NCBI GenBank assembly: GCA_018398815.1
Contig: CM031596.1
Coordinates: 59,504,466-59,568,465 of the forward strand
Direction: 5' to 3'
DNA length: 64,000 nt
Origin: Conus ventricosus
Lineage: Eukaryota > Mollusca > Gastropoda > Neogastropoda > Conidae
The notes under the pieces are model-generated. The model did no database searches. It had not been told where the DNA came from and worked only from the letters and a program-made list of their open reading frames with translations. Each line of letters begins with the position of its first letter. Within the stretch, counting starts at the first letter, position 1. Positions 50,090 through 62,090 of this stretch are shown here, one piece after another. The position numbers were made by a program, and so were the translations under genes.

Positions 50090-52170
50090 TGACCAGGTAA
50101 GTTCAGGAAGGCCCCGCTATTTCCAAAGATCTTGGTTCCAGCAATACCCTTGGCTTCACCTATGTACAACAGACAACAAGGTATATTGTTTCTATAGCAT
50201 GAGGGCTAATCATCAAGGCTGCAAACCTGATGCTGCGTTTGTATGGAGCGGTTTTGACAACTGGAAGAAAGCACTGGAAAAATTCTCAAGCCACGAAAAA
50301 TCATCTTCACATGGAACAGCTGTGTATGACCGTTTGACGTAAAATGTAGGCAGTCTACAACGACAGTGTAATGCCCAGTGACGTGACAGCATGAAACAGA
50401 ACAAAGAAACACTGCAAAGCCTGATGAACGAACTGAAGAACCTTCAGTTTCTCCTGCGTCAGGGTCTGCCTCTCCGTGGACATAACGAGCGGGAAGGCAA
50501 CCTTCACAGCTGCTCAAGTTCTGCTTTGGAGAGGGCTGCAAGGAAAAAACAAACACAGGTTCAAAATATCTGTCACATGATATTGTCAACGAGATCCTCG
50601 GGATTACGGCACATAAAGTCTTACGATCATGTTGTACTGAAATCAGAGAAGCGAATTGGTTTTCGATACTAGCTGACGAAACCCGTGACGTTGCAAAGAG
50701 GAGCAGGTTGTAATTTGCTTAAGATGGGTAACTGAGTCGTTTGAAGTCATAGGGGAACCTGTGGGACTGGTGCATGTTGACAATACCTGTGCTGAGACAA
50801 CTTTTAATGCGCTAAAGGATTGCTTGATCAGACTGGACTTGCCAGTGCAGAAGTGTAGGGGTCAGGCCTACGACGGGCCAGTAATTTTCAGGGTTACGTT
50901 TCAGGAATTGCAAAACGGTTCAAAGATGAGGTACCGTCAGCAGTGTCTGTACACTGTTTGGCACACTCAGTCAATCTTGTTTTACAAGAGGCTTCCAGAA
51001 AGGTCAAAGTAATAAGAGATGCCCTTGACTTTGCCACATAGGTCATTCAGTCGATCAAATTATCACCAAAACGACAGATCCTTTTTGAAACAATCCAACA
51101 TGAAACATCAACTTTCTGCAGCCCGTCCATTAAACCACTGTGTCCAACAAGGTGGACTGTTCGAACAAGAGCCTTTGACTCTCTCTCTCTCTCCCCTCTC
51201 CTCTCTCTCTCTCTCTCTCACTGAGAACTATGAGGCTTTGCAAGAAAGACTTGAACTAGTCTCACAAGGACATGATGAGTATGCCAGGGAGGGCATCCGG
51301 ACTTCTTGCAGCAGTTCTCCACCTTTCTTGGGCTCTCACTTTCACGGGATGTCTTTGCTTGCTGTGACTGAAGAGCTGGCAACTGCTGTTCAAAGGAAAC
51401 AAACGTCATGTGTGGATGCAACAAACGCTGCAAACCTCTGTCTGAGAACGCTTGAAAGTATGCGCCAGGATAAAAGTTTCCAGACGTTTTTGCCGACGTC
51501 TCAACCACGGCTGCAAACGTGTGTATGAGCCCCACATTCCAAGACAGAGACAGCCTCCACGAAGACTTGATGAGGGCCCCAGGGTCACAGCTACTCTGAC
51601 CCTTCTGCTTATTACAGACAGCAGTACTATGAGGCCATAGACAACGTCAAAGAGCATATAAAGCGCAGGTTTGACCAACAAAGTCTTAAGTTGCCAAGGA
51701 AGATTGAAATTTTCTTGGGTGACGGAGCTGCGGGAAAGAATCCAGAAATTCCCCCAAGAGATCAAAGACACATATGCTGCGGACATTGACATGGACAGAC
51801 TCAAAACACAGCTGGCCATCCTTCCACATGCTCTGGGGGACAACAAGAAGACCATCTTTGAGGCACTGCCTGAAGAACTGACAGCTTCTGACACTGTTAA
51901 AAGAATGTTGAGTGAAGCAGACAAACTTATCAGGGTGTACTTGACCATTCCAGTTACGGCTGCAACAGCTGAACGCAGTTTTTCTGCCTTGAAGGGGTCA
52001 AAACATACCTCCGAAGCACTGTGACTCAGGAGCGCCTAAACAACTGTCTCATTAATGCATGTGTTCAAAGACAAGTTGATCAGCTCAATCTCGCTGAAAT
52101 TTCTTCCGAGTTCGTTTGCAGAAATGAACGACGTCAAAGTGTACTTCGGAAAATTAAATGTGTAAAGGTG
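50090..52170 (+). pseudogene. hAT transposase (TTF zinc finger, DUF4371, hATC), multiple frameshifts
   Basis: TTF-type finger: RYFQRSWFQQYPWL, NKVYCFYSMRANHQG, AAFVWSGFDNWKKALEKF and HEKSSSHGTA (50120-50335). RNase H-like DUF4371 region: IGEPVGLVHVDNTCAET and LDLPVQKCRGQAYDG with frame changes (50640-51180). C-terminus: RQRQPPRRLDEG and the hATC dimerisation box IPVTAATAERSFSALK (51940-51995), followed by the final helix (LNNCLINACVQRQVD). Stops and frameshifts occur at about 50340, 50680, 50900, 51030, 51230, 51530, 51650 and 52000. It is inactive. The order of domains matches ZMYM1-like hAT transposases. Confidence 0.8.
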
Positions 52171-52314
52171 TAACCTCCCAGCTGTTGGTGTAACCTGCTA
52201 ATGTATAGACTGTGACAATCGTGACTTAGTAACTGCCTTTTACGGTGCCTAATGTCCAGTGAATATGGAGAGAAGGTATGTTATTACGTTATTCAGTCAG
52301 AAAGTCTGACAGTT

Positions 52315-52316
<2 letters not shown>

Positions 52317-52348
<32 letters not shown>

Positions 52349-52441
52349 TCTCTCTCTCTCTCTGTGTCTCTCTGTCCGTCTGTCTCAGTTTCTGCAACGT
52401 TTTACCTGCAGCTATACAAAGTGTATTTCAAGTTGTGTGTG

Positions 52442-52474
<33 letters not shown>

Positions 52475-52492
52475 CTGAATATTGCATGCTGG

Positions 52493-52522
<30 letters not shown>
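52317..52522 (+). repeat. C-run, (CT)n, (TG)n and T-run cluster
   Basis: Thirty C (52317-52346), CT/GT-rich sequence, TG (52434-52471) and a 28-bp T run (52495-52522) within 210 bp near the 3' end of the hAT element. Another C run lies at 52577-52593. Confidence 0.95.
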
Positions 52523-52523
<1 letters not shown>

Positions 52524-52624
52524 TCGAACATTGACAAATTGTGATTGTCGGATTCAATGATTTGAAATTTGCATTCCCCCCCCCCCCCCCCCCTCTAATT
52601 CTGGACGGCTTCCGCCGCCACTGT

Positions 52625-52992
<368 letters not shown>

Positions 52993-54316
52993 CAAGATGC
53001 AAAGCATATAAACATACTCCCAGTTTATCCTGAATACGCGTGTGATATTCCATAAAGAGGAAAAACCGTCTTGGACTGGTGTAACCGTTAGTAATGACTA
53101 TCCTGGTAAACATCGGCCATCGTCTGTGACCTATAATGAACATACTTACAAATTTTCAGAAAGATCGGCCAAGAACTTTCTGAGATTTTCCATAAAGAAG
53201 AAAACCATTATGGGCCGTTAGTAATGGCTATAACGGTAAACTTAAACATCGGGCATCATTCGTGACCTATAATGAACATACCTACAAATTTTCGGAAAGA
53301 TCGGCCAAGTGCTTTCTGAGATATTCTATTAAAAAAAGAAAAACGGTTACAGGCCGTTACAGCCGTTACTAACGGCTATAACGGTAAACTAAAACATCGG
53401 GCATTATTCGTGACCCCTAATGAACATACCTACAAATTTTCAGAAAGATCGGCCAAGTGCTTTCTGAGATATTCCATAAAGAAGAAAAACCGTTACAGGC
53501 CGTTACAGCCGTTAGTAACGGCTATAACGGTAAACTAAAATATCAGGCATTATTCGTGACCCATAATGAACATGCCTACAAATTTTCAGAAAGATCGGCC
53601 GAGTACTTTCTGAGATATTCTATAAAGAAGAAAAACCGTTACAGCCGTTAGTAACGGCTGTAACGGTAAACTAAAACATCGGGCATCATCCGTGACCCAT
53701 AATGAACATACCTGCTAATTTTTACAAAGATCGGCCAAGCACTTTCTGAGATATTCCATAAAGAAGGAAAACCGTTACAGGCCGTTACAGCCGTTAGTAA
53801 CGGCTATAACGAGGTAAACCAAAACATCGGGCATCATCCGAGACCCATAATGAACATACCTGCTAATTTTCACAAAGATCAGCCAAGTACTTTCTGAGAT
53901 ATTCCATGGAGAAGAAAAAGCGTTACAGGCCGTTACAGCGGTTAGTAACGCTAGTAACGGCTGTAACGGGGTAAACTAAACTTCGGGCATCATCCGCGAC
54001 CCATAATGAACATACCTGCTAATTTTCACAAAGATCGGTCAAGTACTTTCTGAGCTATTCCATGGAGAAGAAAAAGCGTTACAGGCCGTTACAGCCGTTA
54101 GTAACGGCTGTAACGGTAAACTAAAACATCGGGCATCATCCTTGATCCATAATGAACATACCTACAAATTTTCAGAAAGATCGGCCCAGTAGTTTTGTCT
54201 GGAGCGAGTGGAACACATTTTTGACCACGGACACACAGACAGACAGACAGACAGACAGACAGCATTTCTTCGTTCCCATTCTAAAGTACTCCCTGTTCTA
54301 TAAGAACTGGGAGTAC
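52993..54316 (-). mobile_element. Palindromic-end element with ~147-bp tandem core, copy 2
   Basis: Inverse of copy 1. The 31-nt palindrome lies at 54286-54316. About eight core units are marked by gatcggcc near 53163, 53300, 53448, 53593, 53729, 53877, 54025 and 54179. The opposite end atactcccagtt lies at 53014-53025, followed by agcatataaac shared with copy 1, so homology runs about 25 bp beyond the inverted repeat. The (CAGA)n run at 54236-54262 corresponds to (TCTG)n in copy 1. This copy has about twice the core units of copy 1. Confidence 0.7.
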
Positions 54317-54867
54317 AAAAAGAAAGAAAGAAAAGAAAAGAAAAAAAAAGGGGGGGGGGGGGGGGGGGGGGGGATGCAGACCTAGTCATAACTCAGACTG
54401 CATTCGTCTCTAATGTAACCGAGGCGAAAGAGGGCAATCAAGACTCAAGCAAATAAGTCTATGTTGAAAATGATTCAGCTTTTTGTTGCCAGTTGTTAAA
54501 CGGAATGTTTGTTAACCTTTTCTTTTTCTATGTTTGATCGAGAAAGTCTGCTCATTTCTTAGACGTAACACGGTTGTAGGCCTTCAACTGCATGACACCA
54601 CCCAACCAGACTAATTTAAGCATGCATGCATGCGTGACACGTGGGGCAATTTAGTATTTTCCTTCAGGGACATGTTAATGATGTCAGTCACTTTATGACG
54701 AAAGTGGATTTAAAAGACTTATGATGGTACTGGGAATATTTGTTATGTCATACTTTTTTCCTCTGTTTAAAAAAAACAAGCTGACCTTGTACTGGTAAAA
54801 TGATATTAAAGAGAAAAAAAAAATTGTAAACAAAAAAGGTAAAAACAAAAAGACAAAATAATCGGCT
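54317..54867 (+). other. Intergenic sequence
   Basis: An A/G-rich tract followed by a G run (54351-54373), then AT-rich sequence. No gene. Confidence 0.5.
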
Positions 54868-55810
54868 TGTTGACTTGACTTGACCTGATTCAACGTTTGA
54901 GGCTCTTTCGGGGCCTGTTCGTTGGTCCTGGCTTTACTGGCTTAAGTTTTCACATGCGTGGGAATATGTATGTCCCTAACTTAAGTCAGACACTCTGGCT
55001 CGTAAACTGCCTTTAGTTGTTTCCAGTGTTGGTCCAGATGACTTTTGAAAGCATTCAGCGAAGGGGCTGAGACCACCGTGTCTGGCAAACTGTTCCAGCA
55101 GGAGACCACTCTGTGGGGGGAAAAAAAATTGATCTGATATTTATTCTTGGTCTCTGCTTCTGCAGTTTCAGAGAATTTCCCCTAAGGTCAGTGGTAGTAG
55201 CTAATTTGAAGACAGGAGCACTTACTTTGTAGTAGCCGTTCAGATAATATCGCCTCTGAGGCGTCTGTGTTCTAAGCTTGGTAGTTTTAGTACCTTTAGT
55301 CTCTCTGAGTAAGGCCTGCCTTTCAAATGACTGAGGAGTCTGGTTGCTCGGCGCTGCACATCCTCTATTTCTCTGCAAAGCGTTTTCTGGTATGGCTGCC
55401 AGACACAATGCCCATACTCTAACAGTGGACGTACAGGACTTTTGAACAGCTGGCTGAAAGTCTGTTCTGAAAGATAATCAAAGGACCTCCGAATCAACCC
55501 CACAATCTTGTTGGCTTTGGCTGTGACTTGTGCCACATGATCTTTAAATGTCAGGTTTTCATCTATTGTTACTCCCAGATCTCTTTCTAGTTTGCTTTCG
55601 GCCAGTGTTGTTGTACTCCGCTCTCCTTCTTCCGTTTTTTCCTTTCATGCTGTATGATGCTGCTAATTTCTTATTGCCTAGTTTCAGAACACTGCATTTT
55701 TGTGGATGGAACTTTAGTTGCCATTTGTCTGACCATATTTGGAGTTCATCCAGATCAGCTTGCAGTTCCTTTGCTCCCATCTCAGTATCTGTTCTTGTAA
55801 ATACCTTCGT
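54868..55810 (-). mobile_element. LINE family B, 3' half
   Basis: Minus strand, from 55810: TKVFTRTDTEMGAKELQADL, DELQIWSDKWQLKFHPQKC, SVLKLGNKKLAASYSM, then VTAKANKIVGLIRRSFDYL, FKSPVRPLLEYGHCVWQPY, VQRRATRLLSHLKG and SLEHRRLRGDII. It ends in SLPDTVVSAPSLNAFKSHLD and a (TCAAG)n tail at about 54875-54890. Frameshifts occur near 55690, 55540 and 55250. The RT palm of the same element is at 56934-57030, separated by an inserted block. Confidence 0.85.
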
Positions 55811-56799
55811 AGTCCAGCAACTTGACTGTTACATGACACATGTTGGCAGGACTTTGTGACAGTCCAGCAACTTGACTGTTATGTGACACATGTTGGCAGG
55901 ACTTTGTGACAGTCCAGCAACTTGACTGTTATGTGACACATGTTGGCAGGACTTTGTGACAGTCCAGCAACTTGACTGTTATGTGACACATGTTGACAGG
56001 ACTTTGTGACAGTCCAGCAACTTGACTGTTATGTGACACATGTTGACAGGACTTTGTGACAGTCCAGCAACTTGACTGTTATGTGACACATGTTGACAGG
56101 ACTTTGTGACAGTCCAGCAGCTTGACTGTTATGTGACACATGTTGACAGGACTTTGTGACAGTCCAGCAGCTTGACTGTTATGTGACACATGTTGGCAGG
56201 ACTTTGTGACAGTCCAGCAACTTGACTGTTATGTGACACATGTTGACAGGACTTTGTGACAGTCCAGCAGCTTGACTGTTATGTGACACATGTTGACAGG
56301 ACTTTGTGACAGTCCAGCAGCTTGACTGTTATGTGACACATGTTGGCAGGACTTTGTGACAGTCCAGCAACTTGACTGTAGTGTTATGTGACACATGTTG
56401 ACAGGACTTTGTGACAGTCCAGCAACTTGACTGTTATGTGACACATGTTGACAGATTTTGTGACAGTCCAGCAACTTGACTGTAGTGTTATGTGACACAT
56501 GTTGACAGGACTTTGTGACAGTCCAGCAACTTGACTGTTATGTGACACATGTTGACAGGACTTTGTGACAGTCCAGCAACTTGACTGTTATGTGACACAT
56601 GTTGACAGGACTTTGGGACAGTCCAGCAACTTGACTGTTATGTGACACATGTTGACAGGACTTTGTGACAGTCCAGCAACTTGACTGTTATGTGACACAT
56701 GTTGACAGGACTTTGGGACAGTCCAGCAACTTGACTGTTATGTGACACATGTTGACAGGACTTTGGGACAGTCCAGCAACTTGACTGTTATGTGACACA
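55811..56799 (+). repeat. 50-bp minisatellite, about 20 copies
   Basis: The unit is agtccagcaacttgactgtt, atgtgacacatgttgacagg, actttgtgac (50 bp). Two units carry an extra tgtag. Each unit contains the short inverted repeats GGACT/AGTCC and TGTGACACA. Copies differ mostly by a/g at two sites, arranged in blocks, pointing to recent multi-unit duplication. It is placed inside LINE B. Confidence 0.97.
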
Positions 56800-56805
56800 A
56801 ATGTT

Positions 56806-56937
56806 GCCAAATTTGCTCCAGGGGCCAACAGTCTGAGTCGCACTATTTTATGTTATTTTATTTTACTTTTTAACATGCGCGCTGGTGACCTACTCGTTTT
56901 TGAGTGAACCAGTATTTTAGGAAGATGAAGAAGTATC
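56806..56937 (+). mobile_element. LINE family A, 3'-tail fragment
   Basis: Matches 5198-5329 of the full copy (gttgccaaatttgctccagg onward) up to the gaagatgaagaag tail. It is a 130-bp, extremely 5'-truncated copy, directly after the 50-bp satellite and inside LINE B. Confidence 0.9.
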
Positions 56938-57030
56938 ATCTGCGAACATCTTTACAGAAGTCACGACTTTACGTGGTAGATCATTTATAAACATGACGAA
57001 GCGGAGTGGTCCAAGAACGCTTTGGTAACA
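56934..57030 (-). mobile_element. LINE family B, reverse transcriptase palm
   Basis: Minus strand: SVLGPLRFVMFINDLPRK, VVTSVKMFADDT. These are RT motifs B/C with the catalytic FADD box. The reading continues at 55810 with KVF, so the two pieces belong to one element split by insertion. The upstream part is lost or unrecognisable. Confidence 0.85.
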
Positions 57031-57587
57031 CATTTTACGAGTCTCGCATGGGCTGCACTACTTAGATCGCGCATTAATTTTAATGCCTTGGGATCGTAGC
57101 TAATTTTAGAAGCCTGTCTTGCTACTGCCAAGTGCCGCAAGCGGTGACTGTTCATTGAATCGCAAAGACACAGGGAAGTTCGAACTTTTGTGAAACTCAT
57201 GTTTTGAATACCATATAAGCCATTATCAATCGCTTGGTTAAAACTGATCAAGTCTGTTGAATTGATTGTTAATTCATACGATTAAATACATATCGTAGGA
57301 TAATTATATTAATACCCATTTGTCACAGAAAATGTCGTCTGCTTAAGATCAGCTCGTTCTCTGTGACACGCACAATTCATTGATTCATTCCGAAGCTTCG
57401 GGCCTGTCGATCCGGTGTGTTGAAATTGCTGGAAAAGTGTAATGCGTTTTATGAAATGGTGTATCAGAAGGTTCTAGTAAAACCATTTGTTCCACTACAA
57501 CCAGCGTCTCTATTTTGTGTGGCCAATCATTTTGGGGTGGAACTGGCTGGAAATCAGTGAACCCAATCGTCAGCCAGCCGGGCCTCC
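57031..57587 (-). other. Unassigned sequence upstream of LINE B fragment
   Basis: A minus-strand open frame at 56985-57251 (88 codons) partly overlaps the RT in a different frame and is not recognised. No other feature. Confidence 0.3.
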
Positions 57588-58345
57588 TTCTTCTTCTTCT
57601 TCCTAAAATACTGGTTCACTCAAAAACGAGTAGGTCACCAGCGCGCATATTAAAAAATAAAATAAAATAACATAAAACAGTGCGACTCTGACTGTTGGCC
57701 CCTGGAGCAAATTTGGCAACAAGGGGTCGCACTCGATTTAAAAGCAATGGCCAAATTCAGGCCCAGGTGATAATAAAATATCTGGGGAAATAAAAATAGA
57801 AATCATCAATATGCAGATCTCAAAACTGTCGAATCAATTTGTCCCTTGAATGAGATTGCACTTGTGGCAATCTTGATGGCACCCGGCAGTGAGTTCCACA
57901 GCCGTACAGAACTGGGATAAAAAGAATGTAAGTGGCTGTCAATATTTGATGCAGGTATGTATAACATTGACCGCCACTCCTGGTGCTACTTTTATTCAAT
58001 ACTAGTTGTTCCATTGGAATATCAATTACTTTAGCTCTGCCTTTGAAAAAGGTGTTAAGTTTAATAAAAGCTCTTCTCTCTTCTAAGGGTTTCCATTCTA
58101 ATTTCCTCATGTTCTTCCTAGTATTCCCCTTTTCTCTGATGTGGTTCCCTGTTACGAACCGTGCTGCTCTCTTCTGAATCTTTTCGAGGTTATCAATGTC
58201 CTTTAGATGGTAAGGATCCCAAACTGAGCAACCATATTCCAGTACTGGTCTAACCAGTGTTTTGTAGCAGTCGTCTTTAACCTTTTGGGGGCAGTCATTG
58301 ATGTTCCTGTATAAGAAAGCTAAGATGTTATTTGCTTTCTTACAT
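57588..58345 (-). mobile_element. LINE family A, 5'-truncated copy
   Basis: Reverse-strand copy of 4570-5335: same C-terminal codons (MRKLEWKPLEERRAFIKLNT...), same 3' UTR, and (GAA)n tail at the left end. The complementary 195-bp stretch at 57983-58177 translates identically to 4728-4922, so the two copies are very close in sequence. Breaks follow at about 57960. Confidence 0.92.
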
Positions 58346-58717
58346 ACTAATGGTTCAGGTTAGGCTAAGGACAATCTAGACCGTCTTGATTTGCATTTTT
58401 TCCGGACGGATCTTCTGGTCTTAGATTTAACTTTAAGAGCGATTGATTTGCTGGTGAAAAATGAAAGAGAAATGAACATTAGTTGTTGGTTGCAGGTCAC
58501 GCTGGTGCTAAAGATTTAGTGTAGCTTCCCTCCAGCGAAGTGCACTCTGAACTTAGCACTTTCCACCACACTGACTGATCGGTGCCGAATGTAGTGTAAC
58601 GTTCACAGCCGGCTTCACATAAGGTGTTGGGTGTGACAGTGTCTGCTTGCATTTTCAGTCCTTATCTCATTTAAGCCCAGCATTGTTGTATTTGTTACAC
58701 CCTCCACCCTCTAAATC
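58346..58717 (+). other. Intergenic sequence
   Basis: No feature was recognised between the LINE and the S2 SINE. Confidence 0.4.
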
Positions 58718-59563
58718 TTTTTTTTTTTTTTTGCTGTCCCAACCTCTGCACCACCTCAGAGGCAGTGCACCCACGCCGCTCATTCCGAAACCCCGTCCAC
58801 AGCCACAGCCAGATCGGCCCCGCCGCAGCCCAGGCACCGGAAATCCACAGGGAGCAGTCAGTGTCAAGTCGTCAAGAGGCAACCCACCAGAGGAGACACT
58901 GCACTGCTGCCGAGTCACTTCGGTGGTGTTCAGTGGCGCCTGTTTTGATCTACCATATGCAGGACACCACCTACTAAGCCCCCTACTGATGACAATAATT
59001 GCTTAGTCGCGGAGTCGGCGTGAGTGAGCTCTCCCTCCGGAGGGCACCACCACGTCCTTCCAACGAAAGCCCCCATGGACTCGCCGATACCGTGACCCTG
59101 ACGGAACCAAACCAAGGTCACAGACGTGGACAGGACATCGAAACTGAGGTCACCATGAGAGCAGGGCATGAAGGGCCACAGAATTTGAGACTTTTTTTAA
59201 TGCTGATCGATGAGAATGAGGATGATTAAGATGATGCTACGGATTTCCATTTCGGTCTGAGACTACATGACAGGGCTGTACTCTATGCTTCCTTTCATAA
59301 TATATCCCGGCGTCAACCAGGCCCGAGAGATACAGGCATCTGCAGTGTTGGTCAGGAAATTTGAGCAACACTCAGAAACGCATCCATTAAGTGGATGAAA
59401 CTCGACTGTGTGGTCCCAGTCTTCCCAACTGAGTCCGCAGCAAACTCAACTCTGGGTAGGAGCCGGTTGGGGCAGAAAAACCCACATGACTGATGCGATT
59501 CGAACCCACGACCTCCCAGCCGGGAGCCCGCGACGCTAACCACTTCGCCACGGCGGCTGGTCC
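58718..59563 (-). mobile_element. Long SINE family S2, most complete copy
   Basis: Read on the minus strand from 59563: gccgtggcgaagtggttagc (A box), then gtcgtgggttcgaatcgcat (B box) in tRNA spacing, then a body of about 770 bp and a 15-bp A tail (T run at 58719-58733). Five other copies or fragments are in the window. No open frame is shared among copies. The length is unusual for a SINE, so the body may be composite. Confidence 0.8.
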
Positions 59564-59880
59564 ACCCTCTAATTCTTTCTTTTTCGCCCCCCACCCGGCC
59601 TGTCGTGGCCACTCCCTACCCGGATACAACTGTTTCCATTTGCCGGGTAGTCAAGTGTAAGATAATCCCACGAAGAGGCAACATCCTCCCTTTTTCCTCC
59701 ATCGTTAGCATATTCAGACGTTCAGCTATCAACCAACCATCTTTTATACCATAACAGCCTGTTATCTGTCAGTCTGCCTGTACACCTAATTTTGAACTTA
59801 ACATTGATATTCTCAGTGCTAATCTGTGGCAGATATTAGAGGTGGTTCCAGGGGTTCTTGAACCCTCCCCCCTCTCCCCA

Positions 59881-59925
<45 letters not shown>

Positions 59926-60009
59926 ACATACACACACACACACACATGTGCATGCACACATAGTGAATAGACAACCAGTTATCTGGCCAGGAGAGGCCTC
60001 TGATACTGC
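59564..60009 (+). other. Intergenic sequence
   Basis: A (CA)n array at 59882-59945. Nothing else was recognised. Confidence 0.5.
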
Positions 60010-60973
60010 TCCATAACTTTACATTATCTTTTGTGTCTGGGAGGAGGGGTTGGGGTAGGATTGACCCCTGACCCAGGTGTTGTCCCTTGACCCCAATAGC
60101 AAGTGTGTTGTGTGTGTGTGTGAGTGGGAGTTGCAGCAGCCTTATTCCTCGGTGTCAGTTTGGTTCCAACCCCCCACCCCTCCCTTCCATCACACTCCCT
60201 TTGATAAGAGTTGGCAGTGGGTTGGTGTTGTCCTCTAGTAGCTGATGACTGTCTTAATGGGTTCTGAGTGGGCCAGATTTGCTCTGTCATCTGCAAAAAG
60301 CAGCGTAAGGATCGTTTCGTCCTGTGATGTAGTGTGAGCAAGCAATGTGCACCGACTGCACACTGTCTATTCAGAATCTTATGTAAACCCCTTAGAGATC
60401 CTTCTTGGCTTTTATAATTATCATGATGGCAAAGAAGGTGAGAAAGAGAGTCAGAGCAAGGGCTCAGCCTTGCTTTACACAATTTCCAATAGGGAACAAG
60501 TCAGGCTGTGTTTGACCAGCCCCATCAGTCCATTGTGGACTGAAGGTTGTTAGGAAATTTTGTTGGCACCCCAGTCTTGATACTGGATCTTTAAGATCCT
60601 TTTTCAGCCAACCAAGTGAAAAGCTTTGGTCAGATCTAATCCAGTATAGTCTCAGGATATGCTCATTACCTTTCTCTTGGATCTTACGTAGATGATATAT
60701 TTGCTGTTTCATGCATACTATGAAAGCCACTCTGGCAGTATGGTAAATTCTCTTTCGCAGTCGTAGGAAGAACCTGTTCAGGAGGAGAACTCATGCAAGA
60801 ATGTTCCCTGCAGTGGATGCAGGCTGGTGTCTTTTAGAGTCAGAGAAGTTAGATTTCAGCCCTATCTTCTTGCACAGAGAAACAATAAAAGCATCACAGA
60901 GGTCATGTGGTACAACCCCTCTTTCCCTGCATGCTGCAAAAGGTCATTCAACTTCTCAGGCATCAGGCTGCTC
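60010..60973 (-). mobile_element. Decayed LINE reverse transcriptase (RTE-like), 3' part
   Basis: Minus strand in order: EKLNDLLQHAGKEG (60895-60950), AGNILARVLLNRFF (60760-60810), LRKIQEKGNEHILRLYW (60645-60695), FPIGNCVKQG (60470-60500) and ILTLLFADDRANLAHSEP (60255-60310). This is the order and spacing of the RT of the RTE-like LINE class with a KxxxLLxxCWEEG and NGVKQGCVL motif set. Nearly every block is in a different frame. The preceding block of the same RT is at 62090-62345, beyond the minisatellite. Confidence 0.65.
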
Positions 60974-62090
60974 ACAAGCTTGTATACTTTCACTAGAGTA
61001 CCATACACATAGGGCTTTGTAAACGTGTATACCTTGACTGGAGAACCATACGAATAGGGCTTTGCAAGCTTGTATACCTTGACTGGAGTACCATACAATA
61101 GGGCTTTGTAAGCTTGTATACCATGACTGGAGTACCATGGGCATAGGGCTTTGTAAGCTTGTATACCTTGACTGGAGTACCATATGCATAGGGCTTTGTA
61201 AGCTTGTATACCTTGACTGGAGTACCATACGCATAGGGCTTTGTAAGCTTGTATACCTTGACTGGAGTACCATGCATAGGGCTTTGAAGCTTGTATACCT
61301 TGACTGGAGTACCATATGCATAGGGCTTTGCAAGCTTGTATACCTTGACTGGAGTACCATATGCATAGGCTTTGTAAGCTTGTATACCTTGACTGGAGTA
61401 CCATACGCATGGGCTTTGTATATCATGACTGGGGTACCATGCATAGGGCTTTGTAAGCATGTATACCTTGACTGGAGTACCATACGATAGGGCTTTGTAA
61501 CTTATAAACTTGTACTGGATCTACGAACTATGCATAGGGTTTGCAAGCTTGTATACCTTGACTGGAGTGCCATATGCATAGGGCTTTGCAAGCTTGTATA
61601 CATTATAGAGTGGAGTACCATATGCACAGGGCTTTGTAAGCTTGTATACCTTGACTGGTGTACCATACACGTAGGGCTGTGTAAGCTTGTATACATAGAC
61701 TGGTGTACCATACGTATTGGGCTTTGTAAGCTTGTATACATAGACTGGAGTACCATACTATAGGGCTTTATAAGCTTGTATACCTAGACTGGAGTACCAT
61801 ACGAATAGGGCTTTGTAAGTTTGTATACCTTGACTGGAGTACCTACACAGGGCTCTGTAAGCTGTTATACCTTGACTGGAGTACCATACGCATAGGGCTT
61901 TGTAAGCTTGTATACCTTGACTGGAATACCATATTATGTATATGGCTCTGTAAGCTTGTATACCTTGACTGGAGTACCATACACATAGGACTCTATAAGC
62001 TTGTTTACCTCGAATGGAGTACCATATGCATAGGGCTTTGTAAGCTTGTATACCTTGACTTGAGTACCAGTTGCAGATAGGGCTTTGTAG
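60974..62090 (+). repeat. 45-bp minisatellite, about 25 copies, within LINE sequence
   Basis: The unit is gggctttgtaagcttgtata, ccttgactggagtaccatac, gcata. Fifteen codons long, so frames persist: minus strand YGTPVKVYKLTKPYA, plus strand LVYLDWSTICIGLCK. Variants are substitutions and 1-2 bp indels. Flanking DNA on both sides is LINE RT. Confidence 0.97.

Larger units (their letters stand above)
49331..52624 (+). mobile_element. hAT-superfamily DNA transposon (ZMYM1/TTF-type), decayed
   Basis: Left end CACAGGCGGCGGAAGC (49331-49346) and right end GCTTCCGCCGCCACTG (52609-52624) form a 16-bp inverted repeat with 2 mismatches, typical in length and GC for hAT. Just inside both ends are runs of G or C. 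No convincing 8-bp target duplication is visible (gacattgt versus taggctat). Internal (GA)n at 49467-49501, (CT)n at 51181-51220 and C/CT/TG/T blocks at 52317-52522 have expanded. The transposase inside is broken. Confidence 0.8.

Noticed and set aside
57820..58110. Host gene with frame MRKLEWKPLEERRAF...
   Set aside because: Identical to the C-terminal part of LINE A at 4795-5058, including 3' UTR and tail.
60862..61490. Frames of 117-182 codons in the 45-bp array as a repeat protein
   Set aside because: Frame openness is a consequence of the 45-bp period; all three minus frames are open in overlapping stretches and there are no start or splice signals.
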